Made by a program: the position numbers and the translations under genes | DNA from: Leucobacter tenebrionis | Lineage (GTDB): Bacteria > Actinomycetota > Actinomycetes > Actinomycetales > Microbacteriaceae | Direction: 5' to 3' | Length of the DNA stretch: 64,000 nucleotides | Assembly (NCBI RefSeq): GCF_019884725.1 | Contig: NZ_CP082322.1 | Coordinates: 2,604,001 to 2,668,000 of the forward strand | Notes under the pieces: model-generated | Seen by the model: only the letters and a program-made list of their open reading frames with translations | What the model was told of the DNA's origin: nothing | The model's database searches: none | Shown here: in pieces, positions 16,638-25,508 of the stretch | How the letters are laid out: the number at the start of each line of letters is the position of its first letter | Position numbering within the stretch: position 1 is the stretch's first letter

Positions 16638-17509
16638 CGTACCCGCTCGTATCTGAGCTCGCCGACTCGGGGGTCCCCGTGACGGTGTCGTGCCAGGTCC
16701 TCAAGCTCGCAAGACAGCCCTACTACCGGTGGCGCAACAATCCGATCCGTGACGCGGACCTGCTGCGCGCGTATCGGATCAACGCGCTGCATGACGCGCA
16801 CCACGATGACCCGACGTTCGGGTACCGATACCTCGCCGACGAAGCCCGTCGAGCGGGGTGGCGGATGAGCAGGCGGACGGCGTGGAAGCTGTGCTCGCAG
16901 GCCGGGATTCTCTCGTCCGCGCAGCGCCGGCGACGCGGGAAGGGCAAGAAGGCCGGGCCGCCCGTGTTCGACGATCACGTCCAGCGAGTATTCCGTGCGG
17001 ACACGCCGAACCGGCTCTGGCTCAGAGATATCACGGAGCACTGGACGAGCGAAGGCAAGCTCTACTGCTGCGCGATCAAAGACGTGTTCTCCAACCGGAT
17101 CGTCGGCTACTCGATCTCAGACCGGATGACCGCGAAGCTCGCCGTTGACGCCCTCCGCAACGCCGTCGCCCGCCGCGGTGAGGTCGCCGGCTGCATCCTG
17201 CACGCCGACAGAGGCAGCCAGTTCCGTTCCCGGGCCATGGCCCGCGAGTTGCGCCGCCACGACGTGGTCGGATCGATGGGAAGAGTCGGCGCCGCCGGGG
17301 ACAACGCGGCCATGGAGTCGTTCTGGTCACTGCTGCAGACGAACGTGCTCAACCAGCAGCGGTGGGCGACTCGGCAGGAGCTGCGGCTCGCGATCGTCGT
17401 CTGGATCGAGCGGGAGTACCACCGCCAGCGCGCGCAAGACACCCTCGGCGGCTTGACGCCCATCGAATTCGAAGCCAAGCTAGCCGAGCCACTCACACTC
17501 GCGGCCTAA
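16634..17509 (+). CDS. IS3-family transposase OrfB (DDE integrase core)
   Basis: 291 residues. An HTH_21-like N-terminal part (DPTFGYRYLADEARRAGWRM) precedes the rve catalytic core: first Asp in WLRDITEH, second Asp in LHADRGSQF, and Glu in NAAMESFWSLLQ, with the usual spacing before the C-terminal REYHRQRAQDTLGGLTP motif. Most relatives have Thr before the first catalytic Asp (TDITE), while this copy has Arg; whether that matters is unknown. Both inverted repeats are present, so the element may be active. Confidence 0.88.
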   Translation: MTYPLVSELADSGVPVTVSCQVLKLARQPYYRWRNNPIRDADLLRAYRINALHDAHHDDPTFGYRYLADEARRAGWRMSRRTAWKLCSQAGILSSAQRRRRGKGKKAGPPVFDDHVQRVFRADTPNRLWLRDITEHWTSEGKLYCCAIKDVFSNRIVGYSISDRMTAKLAVDALRNAVARRGEVAGCILHADRGSQFRSRAMARELRRHDVVGSMGRVGAAGDNAAMESFWSLLQTNVLNQQRWATRQELRLAIVVWIEREYHRQRAQDTLGGLTPIEFEAKLAEPLTLAA

Positions 17510-17567
17510 ACCGAACCTGTCACCAGTTCGTTCCTCACGCCCCGACGTTCAAACAAGGCGCACCTTC

Positions 17568-18899
17568 TTATGCGTTGACATATATGGCACGCCCGAGTCG
17601 GATGAGGTTCGCTGGGTCGTAGCGGCGCTTGATGTTGACAAGGCGCTGGTAGGTCTCGGGTTCGTAGCAGGCACTTGTGCTCAGCTCGGCGGTATTGTCT
17701 CCAAACAGGAAGTTCAGTGCTCGACTGGTCGCCCCGTGCGCGAGGTCTTCGATCAGGGCGGACTGTTTGTTCCCGAGGTCGCCGGGTACCTGCCGGGCGA
17801 CCGGTGTGGTTACCCGGACGACGTAAGTCGCGTCGCGGTGGCCGACCGCGTTTTCATGCTCTGGCTGACGCGCGGCAGCACCGCCGAGGTGATGAAGCTG
17901 GAGGAACACGCAGTTCTCGGTCTCGGCATCGATGCGTTTCATGACGGTCGCGGCCGCCGTGGGGTCCAGTGCCGCGGTAGTGACGGCATCACCTTGATAG
18001 CCGTGCGGGGTTGCCGGCTCGGCGAATACCTTGCTGCACTCGGCGTAGGGCATCGGGTAGATGGTGTCCTCGACCGGTCCCCAGGTGCGTAATACGTCGA
18101 TCGCGGAGATGCATGTCCTGGGGTCGGTGCAGGTGACGAAGAGGCGCAGGGTCCGCTTGCCTCGGATGCGTTCCGGTAGAGTCGGAAGGTCGGGGAAGGT
18201 CATGAGCGACAGTGAGGATGTGAGTTCGTCGGGCACGCCGGTGGTCCACTCCCGGTAACGGCTGACGATCTCAGGGAATCGCTCAGGGTCGAAGCTCAGT
18301 GCGCCGGCAAGAACCTGGTCGACGGGAAAGAGCCGGAACCGCAACGCGGTGACGACGCCGAAGCTGCCGCCACCACCACGCATCGCCCAATACAGGTCTG
18401 CGTGGTTGTCGGCGCTCACGTGCCGGGGACGGTTGTCGGCGGTGACTACGTCGAACTCGGTGACGTGGTCGGCTGCGTATCCATACTGCCGGGTGAGCGG
18501 TCCGATGCCACCTCCAAGGCTGTAGCCGGCAACACCGACCGTCGGTGCGCTGCCGTTGAGTGGGGCCAGACCGTAGCGTGCGGCCTCGCGCACGACCGCG
18601 TCCCAGGTTGTTCCACCGCCCACTCGAGCCAGCCGTGCGTCCGGATCGATATCCACACGCTGGAGTCGTCGGGTGCTGATCATGACGCCGCCGGTGAAGG
18701 ACGTGGCGCCGTGTCCGGTGTTGCGTGCAGTGATGGGCAGTTCGTTCTCGGCGGCGTAGGCGACCGCACGCTGCACGTCGGCGGCGTCTTCGGCTTCGAT
18801 GAGCAGGTCAGGTTCGGCACGGACTGCGGTCTGATAGCAGGACGGCCACTGTGGGTCGCCGGGCCGATAGGTGTACCCGTGGATGTCGTCAAGTTTCAT
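17568..18899 (-). CDS. FAD-linked oxidase (BBE/berberine-bridge type)
   Basis: 443 residues from ATG 18899. The PCMH-type FAD domain shows AEDAADVQRAVAYAAENELP, ITARNTGHGATSFTGGVMI (the His in NTGH is the usual FAD-linked site) and GYSLGGGIGPLTRQYGYAADHV. The C-terminus has the BBE motif region YEPETYQRLVNIKRRYDPANLI. Such enzymes oxidise alcohols, sugars or alkaloid-like substrates with oxygen. No Tat signal is visible, so it is probably cytoplasmic. The gene overlaps the MFS transporter stop by ATGA and lies opposite a LysR gene, forming a regulator/efflux/oxidase set that suggests detoxification or secondary metabolism. Confidence 0.87.
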   Translation of the reverse strand: MKLDDIHGYTYRPGDPQWPSCYQTAVRAEPDLLIEAEDAADVQRAVAYAAENELPITARNTGHGATSFTGGVMISTRRLQRVDIDPDARLARVGGGTTWDAVVREAARYGLAPLNGSAPTVGVAGYSLGGGIGPLTRQYGYAADHVTEFDVVTADNRPRHVSADNHADLYWAMRGGGGSFGVVTALRFRLFPVDQVLAGALSFDPERFPEIVSRYREWTTGVPDELTSSLSLMTFPDLPTLPERIRGKRTLRLFVTCTDPRTCISAIDVLRTWGPVEDTIYPMPYAECSKVFAEPATPHGYQGDAVTTAALDPTAAATVMKRIDAETENCVFLQLHHLGGAAARQPEHENAVGHRDATYVVRVTTPVARQVPGDLGNKQSALIEDLAHGATSRALNFLFGDNTAELSTSACYEPETYQRLVNIKRRYDPANLIRLGRAIYVNA

Positions 18900-20101
18900 T
18901 GGATCTCTCCTATGCGTGCGCGGGTCGTGGTGATGAGGGCAGTAAGAAGGAGCGCCGCGACGGCCGCGGTGAAGCCGATACCGGCGGTGCGCAGGCCGGT
19001 GGCGTCGGCGGCGTAGCCTGCAGCGACGACCGGTACCGAGATGCCGAGGTAGACGACGAGGAAGAAGCTGGACATGGTTCCGCTGCGCGCGTCGCCGGGT
19101 GAACGCGCGCTGCTGATCGCCACAGCTGCCCGGAACGCCAGCCCTTGGCCGATACCGATGACGATGGTGCTGAACACGATCAGCACGGCTGAGCCGATGA
19201 ACAGCGCAGTGGCGAATCCGAAGACCGCGACTAGGACGATCGCGCATCCGGCCATGAGCGCCGACGCCGCACGGAGGCGTCTGGTCGCGACCTGGCTCAG
19301 AGCGGACCCAGCAAACATCGCAAACACAACGCCCCCGGACAGCAATGGGTTGGTCACACTCAGCAGCCGGGTGAGGAACGCGGGCTCGACGGCGGCCACC
19401 AGTCCGAGCATCGCGAAGCACGCGAACATCGCCACCGCCACCGCGGGGAATACAGGCCGTACCTCACGGGGCAACGTCGGCCAGTCGATGCGGAAACGAG
19501 AACGTGCCCGCGTGGGCGTCGACCTCGGCGACTTCAGTTCCGGCGCCAGCCACAAGCCGGTGCCCGCGACGATGACCAGCGCGAGGTGCACCACGAACGG
19601 GGCCACGAGCGGAAAGAGCCCGAGTTCGGCGAGTAGCCCGCTCAGCAGCGGTCCGCACCCCAGGCCCAGCGTGTTCGACGCGGTGGCGACCAACGCCGCG
19701 CGCCCGTGATTGCCGGGCGGTTCGAGTTCCGCTAATGCCACGGTTGCTGTGCCGGTGATCATCCCAGCCGACAGGCCAGAGAGCAAACGGCCGATGAGCA
19801 GCCCGGTCAATCCTGTGCCGCTGAGGAAAGCCAAGGCCGAGAACGCAGCGGCTCCCAGGCCGGCCATGAGCACAGGGCGGGGACCGATTAGGTCCGATAC
19901 GCGACCGAGGAACACCAGTGCGACGAGGACGCCGCCGGCATATATCGCGAACAGCACGGTGATCGTGAGGTCGTCAAAGCCGAGACGACGTTGCAGCGTT
20001 GGATACAGGGGTGTCGGCAACGTTGTGCCGATCATCGTCGCCGTCAGCGCGGCAGCCACCGCCCAGAAGGCGGATGGCCGCCCGGCTCGTCGTTCCCCCA
20101 C
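18896..20101 (-). CDS. MFS transporter
   Basis: 401 residues from GTG 20101. Twelve hydrophobic segments are visible. The loop 2-3 motif is GRVSDLIGPRPVLMAG, and motif C-like GLGCGPLLSGLL in TM5 is typical of drug/H+ antiporters. It lies between the LysR regulator (divergent) and the FAD oxidase (downstream, ATGA overlap). The substrate is unknown, but linkage with the oxidase suggests export of its substrate or product. The transporter is an integral inner-membrane protein driven by the proton gradient. Confidence 0.85.
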   Translation of the reverse strand: MGERRAGRPSAFWAVAAALTATMIGTTLPTPLYPTLQRRLGFDDLTITVLFAIYAGGVLVALVFLGRVSDLIGPRPVLMAGLGAAAFSALAFLSGTGLTGLLIGRLLSGLSAGMITGTATVALAELEPPGNHGRAALVATASNTLGLGCGPLLSGLLAELGLFPLVAPFVVHLALVIVAGTGLWLAPELKSPRSTPTRARSRFRIDWPTLPREVRPVFPAVAVAMFACFAMLGLVAAVEPAFLTRLLSVTNPLLSGGVVFAMFAGSALSQVATRRLRAASALMAGCAIVLVAVFGFATALFIGSAVLIVFSTIVIGIGQGLAFRAAVAISSARSPGDARSGTMSSFFLVVYLGISVPVVAAGYAADATGLRTAGIGFTAAVAALLLTALITTTRARIGEIQ

Positions 20102-20177
20102 GAAGACCAGGCTGTTAGGCGACCCAACAATCTGTCCAACAGAATGTTTCGATCGTCATGATCGGTACCATCGATCT

Positions 20178-21065
20178 ATGGAACTTCGGCAACTGGAGCA
20201 CTTCGTCGCCGTGGCCGACGAACGACATTTCACGCGCGCCGCAGCGAAGGTGCACCTGGCGCAGTCGAGTCTGTCCAGTTCGATCGCCGCGCTTGAACGC
20301 GAACTCGGTGCCGAACTGCTGGTTCGTTCCAGCCGCAAGGTCGAACTCACCGAGGCAGGCCGCGCACTCCTGCCTGCGGCTCACCGATCTCTCGAGGCTG
20401 CCCGTGACGGGCAGGACGCGGTAGCCGCTGTACGCGGTGTGCTCCGGGGCCGTCTCCGCGTCGGGACTATCCAGGCGCTCGGCGGCATCCCGTTGACGCG
20501 ATGGCTCGCGGACTTCCACGAGCGCCATCCTGAAGTCCACTTGCGCGTCCATCACGACGCGGTACCGAGTCTCATCCACGATGTGGTTTCCGGAGACCTC
20601 GACATCGCAGTGGCCGATCGCCCGTTCGAGAGAGCCCACCTGCACGAGCGACCTCTGGTTGCGCAGTCGCTCGTGCTCGCCGTCAACCATCGCGACCCGC
20701 TCGCCCGCCGCCGACGAGTTCGCCTGAGTGACCTTGCCGACCGTCAGTTCGCTGAGTATCGCTCCGACTCTGCGCTCCGCGCACGGATCGACGTCGCGTG
20801 CGAGGAAGCGGGCCTCCATCGGCGGAGCATCTTCGAAGCCGACACCATCGCGGACCTGCTGAGCGCCGTCGAGCACGGCATCGGGATCGCCCTGGTTCCC
20901 CCCGAAACGATGGTTGGCTACCCGCACCTGCGGACGGTGAACACCGAGCCCGAGATCGGTCGCGAACTTGTGATGGTGTACGCCGCCAACCGGCCACCCA
21001 GCCCGGCAACGGACCGGTTTCTCAGCACCATCGAGTACTCATTGACGAGTGACGGAGGGCGATGA
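20178..21065 (+). CDS. LysR-family transcriptional regulator
   Basis: 295 residues. The N-terminal winged HTH is canonical: MELRQLEHFVAVADERHFTR, AAAKVHLAQSSLSSSIAALE, LGAELLVRSSRKVELTEAG. A two-lobed substrate domain follows, with VGTIQALGGIPLTRWLADF and IADLLSAVEHGIGIALVPP. The start is the ATG at 20178; the longer frame is a shadow of the MFS gene. It is divergent to the MFS/FAD-oxidase operon across 76 bp and is the likely activator. LysR sites of T-N11-A type are expected in that gap, which is AT-richer than its surroundings. Confidence 0.9.
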   Translation: MELRQLEHFVAVADERHFTRAAAKVHLAQSSLSSSIAALERELGAELLVRSSRKVELTEAGRALLPAAHRSLEAARDGQDAVAAVRGVLRGRLRVGTIQALGGIPLTRWLADFHERHPEVHLRVHHDAVPSLIHDVVSGDLDIAVADRPFERAHLHERPLVAQSLVLAVNHRDPLARRRRVRLSDLADRQFAEYRSDSALRARIDVACEEAGLHRRSIFEADTIADLLSAVEHGIGIALVPPETMVGYPHLRTVNTEPEIGRELVMVYAANRPPSPATDRFLSTIEYSLTSDGGR

Positions 21066-21587
21066 TCTGAGTCCTGATCAGGATCCCACCGGGGATCGAA
21101 GCCCGTTGGCCACACTGGGAAGACGAGAGCCAGGTGAGGCCCGCCGCACTCGTTCAGGATCGCCGGTGCTGGGAATGAGTCGCCCGGTGACCCATCGTGG
21201 GTGAATGTCTGAGCGTAGCGTCCCTGGCGTCGAAGAGCTTGTAGATCGGGACAGCGCCGTGGACGAGGACGAAGCTGTGGAACCGGGCATGCGATGAGAT
21301 AGCGGAGTTGACTGGCGATCTACCTTGCGTCGTTCCGAAGGTCGGTCAGAGCCGCGAGCACGTTGCTTATCTCTTTCGACATCAACGCGCGCCTCGGCGC
21401 CATGAAATTCCGACGAGCAGACTCATGACCCGACAGTCGCGCAGAGCCGGTGTCCGTCTGTTTGAACCCCCGGGACGTCCGTCCGCTTCGCCGACGACGC
21501 GGCGCACCAAGCGAACGTGCTTCACATCATGCAGCGCCCCTCCGATACTATGATCGTCGAAAGATTCGTCAGTCGAAGGAGGGCGGC
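21066..21587. other. Intergenic region without recognised gene
   Basis: This is 520 bp between the LysR and MarR genes. Short open frames on both strands have atypical composition and no ribosome site. A CGAA-AGA-TTCG inverted repeat lies at about 21559-21569, just upstream of the MarR gene, and may be its operator. Nothing else is recognised. Confidence 0.5.
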
Positions 21588-22064
21588 GTGGGCTCGTCGC
21601 GGGAAGACGCTGAGGAGGCGTTCGGTGCGGCTGTCCAGCGGTATCAGCGGGTGACGCAGGCCTTCGATGACGCGGTGGGTCGCGCGTTGGATCTTGGGGC
21701 GACCGAGCTGCGGTGTTTGGACTGGTTGACGGAGGGTGTGATGTCTTCGGGCGAGTTGGCGAAGGCTATTGGGCTGCGGCCAGCGGCGACGACCACGCTG
21801 GTCGATCGTCTGTGTCGTCGCGGTCTCGTGCGTCGTGGGCCGGCACCGGCGGACCGTCGGAAAGTCCTGATCGAGTTGACTCCGGAGGGGCAGGAGGTCC
21901 TCTGGAGGATGTACGGACCCCTCGTGCAGGATGGGCACCGGCTTCTGGGGGAGTTCGACGCCGAGCAGATCCTCGCCTTCGAGCGGCTCCTGTCCGCGAT
22001 GGCGAGCAATGCAGAAGAACACACTCGGCGAGTGGCAGCGGGCGTCGGGACGTCTGGCCCGTGA
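21588..22064 (+). CDS. MarR-family regulator
   Basis: 158 residues from GTG 21588 with AAGGAGGG just upstream. The winged HTH is clear: LGATELRCLDWLTEGVMSSG, ELAKAIGLRPAATTTLVDRL, and the wing RRGPAPADRRKVLIELTPEG. The C-terminal helices form the dimer interface. It is followed after 61 bp by a LysE-type exporter on the same strand, so it probably represses itself and the exporter in response to a small ligand. Confidence 0.88.
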   Translation: MGSSREDAEEAFGAAVQRYQRVTQAFDDAVGRALDLGATELRCLDWLTEGVMSSGELAKAIGLRPAATTTLVDRLCRRGLVRRGPAPADRRKVLIELTPEGQEVLWRMYGPLVQDGHRLLGEFDAEQILAFERLLSAMASNAEEHTRRVAAGVGTSGP

Positions 22065-22125
22065 GATGACAGCCCCGCCGCATTGAAGAAGTCGCGCGTG
22101 GCGAGGACAAGTAGAGGAGAAGTAG

Positions 22126-22767
22126 ATGCCGGATATGCAGGCGCTTGTAGCGTTCGCCGTGATGTCGTTCGTGCTGATCGTGGTGCCGGGGCCGAGCGTG
22201 CTGTTCGTCATCGGGCGGTCGCTGGCGCTGGGTCGGCGGGGTGGGTTGTTGAGCGTGCTCGGGAACGAGCTCGGCGGTCTACCGCTTGTTCTCCTGGTGT
22301 CCGTGGGGCTCGGTGCCGTCGTCGCGCAGTCCGCGATGGTGTTCCTGGTGGTCAAGCTGCTGGGGGCGGGGTATCTCGTGTATCTGGGGGTGCAGGCGAT
22401 CCGGCATCGGCGCGTGGACACCGGCGCGATGACTGCTTCCGGGAACGGCCCGTCGTCGTCGTGGCGCGTGCTGCGCGAGGGCTTCATCGTCGGCGTGACG
22501 AATCCGAAGACGATCGTGTTCTTCGTGGCGGTGCTCCCGCAGTTCGTCACTCCGCAGAACGGGTCCGTCGCGGTGCAGATGGCGGTCCTGGGGCTCGTAT
22601 TCACGGTGATCGCGTTCGCCTGCGATGCGTGCTGGGCCCTGGTGGCCTCCGCGGCGCGTCAGTGGTTCGCGACCTCGCCGCGGAGGTTGTCGACGATGCG
22701 CGCGACCGGCGGCGGGATGCTGGTCGGCATGGGCGCGACCCTCGCCCTCGCCCCCGCGAAGAGCTGA
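22126..22767 (+). CDS. LysE/RhtB-family exporter
   Basis: 213 residues from ATG 22126 with GAGGAGAAG upstream. Six hydrophobic segments are seen. The family hallmark VVPGPSVLFVIGRSLALGRRGG lies in the first loop, followed by KLLGAGYLVYLGVQAIR and EGFIVGVTNPKTIVFFVAVLPQF. LysE/RhtB proteins export amino acids or related metabolites across the cytoplasmic membrane. It sits behind a MarR regulator that probably controls it. Confidence 0.9.
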   Translation: MPDMQALVAFAVMSFVLIVVPGPSVLFVIGRSLALGRRGGLLSVLGNELGGLPLVLLVSVGLGAVVAQSAMVFLVVKLLGAGYLVYLGVQAIRHRRVDTGAMTASGNGPSSSWRVLREGFIVGVTNPKTIVFFVAVLPQFVTPQNGSVAVQMAVLGLVFTVIAFACDACWALVASAARQWFATSPRRLSTMRATGGGMLVGMGATLALAPAKS

Positions 22768-22772
22768 CCGGC

Positions 22773-23435
22773 GTGCACGAAAAGCGTAGAGCGGTGGCGG
22801 ATCACCAGGGGGAGCATCTGCTGGAGCGGGCGAGGCGGCTCGACCAGGAGGCACGGGCGATGTGCGAGCGCCTTGGCCTGTGGCGTCGGCTGGAGAGCCT
22901 CGGCGCTCCGGTCGTGGTCGGCGCCGCCGGCCTGGGCGTGATCGATCGGCGGGACATCGACATCACCACCTCGTGCGTGGCGCTGAACGAGGAGACCATC
23001 GGACGCATCACCTCTCTGGGGGCGGAACTCGCCTCGCACGAAGACGTGCGGCAGGTCGTGCTCCGGGACGACACCGGCCGATGGAACACCGACCCGCGAT
23101 ACCCGGACGGCTACTACCTGGGGCTGGAGATCATGTCGCCGCGCGAGAAGCTGTGGACCGCGGATCTGTGGTTCGTCGGCGAGCCCGAACGCCAACCCGA
23201 CCTCGAGCACCTCCGCCGCTTCGCACCACTCGTAACCGACGAATCCCGGGGGGCCATCCTGGCCCTGAAGCGCTCGGTCCGAACGCGTGGCACAGGTGAT
23301 GACCCCGTCCCCGGATACCTGGTCTATGAAGCCGTCATCCAGGACGCCGTCCGCTCGGAGACGGAGTTTCAGGAGTGGTTGAACCACCGGAGAACCGAAT
23401 CCGCGACCCACGACGAAGGACCACACGCATCATGA
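22773..23435 (+). CDS. Nucleotidyltransferase-like protein of unknown function
   Basis: About 220 residues. GTG 22773 was taken; GTG 22794 is equally possible. The core VVGAAGLGVIDRRDIDITTS resembles the G-S/A-x-x-G...D-x-D active-site pattern of minimal nucleotidyltransferases, here with GAAGLGVIDRRDID. A mid segment LGLEIMSPREKLWTADLWFV could hold the third carboxylate (D in TADLWF). It follows the LysE gene by 5 bp and overlaps the next gene by ATGA, so it is part of a four-gene unit. The substrate is unknown and the fold call is tentative. Confidence 0.6.
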   Translation: MHEKRRAVADHQGEHLLERARRLDQEARAMCERLGLWRRLESLGAPVVVGAAGLGVIDRRDIDITTSCVALNEETIGRITSLGAELASHEDVRQVVLRDDTGRWNTDPRYPDGYYLGLEIMSPREKLWTADLWFVGEPERQPDLEHLRRFAPLVTDESRGAILALKRSVRTRGTGDDPVPGYLVYEAVIQDAVRSETEFQEWLNHRRTESATHDEGPHAS

Positions 23436-23998
23436 ACGACAGACTCTCCGCGCTCGGGCGAGTCAACGCGCTGCTCGTCGCGCCGCACGCGACGAGGCCG
23501 GAGCTCGCGCTCGGATACGGTGCTGCCCTGATGGGAGCTGCGGCTGCGACAGCAGGCGGAATCGTCTCCGGATACGGGGCCGCGCACGTGCTCGTCCTCG
23601 CCGTGCTCGGATTCGACATCGCCGGCGGTGTCGTCGTCAACGCCACACGGGCAGCGGCACGACGCTTCCATCGCGGCCCGCACTGGCGACGGCGCTCCGT
23701 GCTGTTCGTCGCAGCGCACGTGCACCCGTTCGTCGTCGCGCTGCTCTTCCCCGCACAGTCCTGGTCGGCAAGCGCCGTCCTCTACCTGGGACTGGTCGCA
23801 TCTGCGCTGCTGATCACCTCGACGCCGCTCGCGCTCCGTCGGCCAGTGGCTTTCGCCTGCGCCGCCGCGTTGATCACGTGGACCGTCGTGACCGGGCCGA
23901 CGGAGGACGCGCTGGTCTGGATCGCGCCGCTGCTCGTCATCAAACTGCTGCTCGCGCACCTGCTCACCGACAGCATCCCGACACCAGAAGCCACATGA
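23432..23998 (+). CDS. Integral membrane protein, unknown
   Basis: 188 residues with about five hydrophobic helices (for example LALGYGAALMGAAAATAGGI, HVLVLAVLGFDIAGGVVV and LVWIAPLLVIKLLLAHLL). Its ATG overlaps the stop of the nucleotidyltransferase-like gene (ATGA at 23432-23435). A conserved-looking NATRAAARRFH loop joins TM2 and TM3. I do not recognise the family. About 185 bp downstream to the next gene contain nothing recognised. Confidence 0.6.
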   Translation: MNDRLSALGRVNALLVAPHATRPELALGYGAALMGAAAATAGGIVSGYGAAHVLVLAVLGFDIAGGVVVNATRAAARRFHRGPHWRRRSVLFVAAHVHPFVVALLFPAQSWSASAVLYLGLVASALLITSTPLALRRPVAFACAAALITWTVVTGPTEDALVWIAPLLVIKLLLAHLLTDSIPTPEAT

Positions 23999-24184
23999 GC
24001 ATGGGCGTGTCCATGATGTCTGATATCTCATCCGGATCAGCGGCGGCTAGCGGAGCATTCCGAGCGACGACCTCATTGAGAGAGCGAACCTCGGCCTGGC
24101 GCGGCTCGATGCCCTCGCTCTGTGGCTAAGTGACACCGCGAAGGACATCCCTTAGGCGCTTCTGAGCCTGCAGTGGCCTGTTGG

Positions 24185-25336
24185 TCACCCCAAAGCTCGC
24201 TGCAGAAAGTCATCAACGCCGTCAGTCAAGGCTGAGCAGCGTAGTGAATCGAACCGGTCCAAGGTGTGGTGCCCCCCGGGTAGCTCGACGTAGACGACCT
24301 GATCGGCCGAGGCATCGCGCAACTGCTCGGCCATCGTCCGCGCCATTGCCGGGGCGACCATGGGATCGCGGTCGCCGTGAACGATCAGGGTCGGCGGTAT
24401 GTCGACTGACGAGGTTCTTCCGGTTGCCTCGCTGAGGTAGTCTTCGGGCGCGGAGGGCAGTCCGCGTGTTGGCGCGGGACCGTAGTACCCGTACAACCCG
24501 ATGACGGCCGACACTCTCGTATCGGCGTCTTCGAACCCCGGCTGGAACCGTGGGTCGCCCGCAGCAAGAGCGCAGATCGTCGCGATATGAGCACCGGCGG
24601 ACCCTCCGACGAGAACGACGGTCTCAGGATCAGCCCCGTAGTCTCTGGCGTGCTCCCGTGTCCAGGCAAGCACCCGTTTCGCGTCGACTACCTGGTCGGG
24701 GAACACCGCGGGTTCGAGGCGATAGTCGGCGCTGATGCCGATCCAGCCCGCTGCTGCCAGTTGTTCCATCAACAGGCGCGCCTCTTTGCTTCGGCGGCCG
24801 CTAAAGAAGCCCCCGCCATGGAAGTGGATGACGAAGCCCTTGGCGGCTTTCAGATCACGTGCACGATAGAGATCGAGGAGGTGTGCTGCCCGGTCGGGGC
24901 CATAGCGGATGGCGCTAGTCCGTTCCACGCTGCGCCGACGGAGGCGTGCCGGGGCCAGCGCGGCGCGCAGCCAATGCCGCCAACCCGGTGATCGTGACAG
25001 ACCGACGTCGCCATAAGCGGCAGCCAATGAGTCAGAGATGGCGGATCGTCCACGGCTCGCCAAGACGATCACGGCGACCTGCCCGATCGCGGCCAGCGAC
25101 GAAAGCGCCAGCGCCACGCCCCCGACGATCGAGAAGGGCGCGCCCTCCGCAATTGCCAACGTTGTTGACGTGGCATTCAGGAGGAGGAAGATGTGCGGCA
25201 GTTCACTGCCCGCCATGGCGAGTACTGACGTCGGTGTAGCTCGCGGTCCGTTGGTCGGTCGGGGCCACAACGATAGATACGTGATTGCGGCGGTGACTAC
25301 GCTGCCTATCAGGTATCCGATGGGGGCGTGAGGCAA
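24185..25336 (-). CDS. Membrane-anchored alpha/beta hydrolase (HSL/esterase type)
   Basis: 383 residues from a TTG at 25336, supported by GGAGGA 7 bp upstream. Three hydrophobic segments lie in the first 95 residues. The catalytic domain follows with the oxyanion motif HFHGGGFFSG, nucleophile elbow VLVGGSAGAHIA (Ser in GGSAG), Asp in VHGDRDPMVAP and His in GGHHTLD. This fits carboxylesterases of the hormone-sensitive lipase family. The nucleophile motif has GGSAG in place of the common GDSAG. The enzyme is probably membrane-bound with its active domain on one side. The substrate is unknown. Confidence 0.85.
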   Translation of the reverse strand: MPHAPIGYLIGSVVTAAITYLSLWPRPTNGPRATPTSVLAMAGSELPHIFLLLNATSTTLAIAEGAPFSIVGGVALALSSLAAIGQVAVIVLASRGRSAISDSLAAAYGDVGLSRSPGWRHWLRAALAPARLRRRSVERTSAIRYGPDRAAHLLDLYRARDLKAAKGFVIHFHGGGFFSGRRSKEARLLMEQLAAAGWIGISADYRLEPAVFPDQVVDAKRVLAWTREHARDYGADPETVVLVGGSAGAHIATICALAAGDPRFQPGFEDADTRVSAVIGLYGYYGPAPTRGLPSAPEDYLSEATGRTSSVDIPPTLIVHGDRDPMVAPAMARTMAEQLRDASADQVVYVELPGGHHTLDRFDSLRCSALTDGVDDFLQRALG

Positions 25337-25508
25337 TATGTTCCTCCGATCAGCAATGCGACCAATAAGAGCGCGCTAAGGCCTGACAGGTTTCAGGTCG
25401 CGTCCTCCGCATACCCTGCCTAGGAGTGGGTGCGTCGAACGGAGCCAGGTTTCGTGAAATGCGACGGCGTCGGCTATCGCGATCCAGTCCGGGGCGACTG
25501 TAGCGACG

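Larger units (their letters stand above)
16263..17542 (+). mobile_element. Complete IS3-family insertion sequence, 1.28 kb
   Basis: The ends are inverted repeats: GGGCGTGAGGAACGAA at 16263-16278 is matched by its complement at 17527-17542, followed on each side by a further GGTGAC match after two mismatches. The element holds orfA and orfB overlapping by ATGA. The flanks (GGC on the left, CGA on the right) do not form a target duplication, which agrees with a later deletion on one side. It splits an older IS3 remnant. Confidence 0.88.

Noticed and set aside
21078-21290. 70-aa minus-strand Ser-rich ORF
   Set aside because: Low-complexity Ser/Thr frame with no ribosome site and no family resemblance.
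22083-22770. Long plus-strand frame running through the LysE gene as one 450-aa protein
   Set aside because: Its first 230 codons are Arg/Gly-rich noise overlapping the clear LysE gene. Only the part from about 22773 is a real gene.
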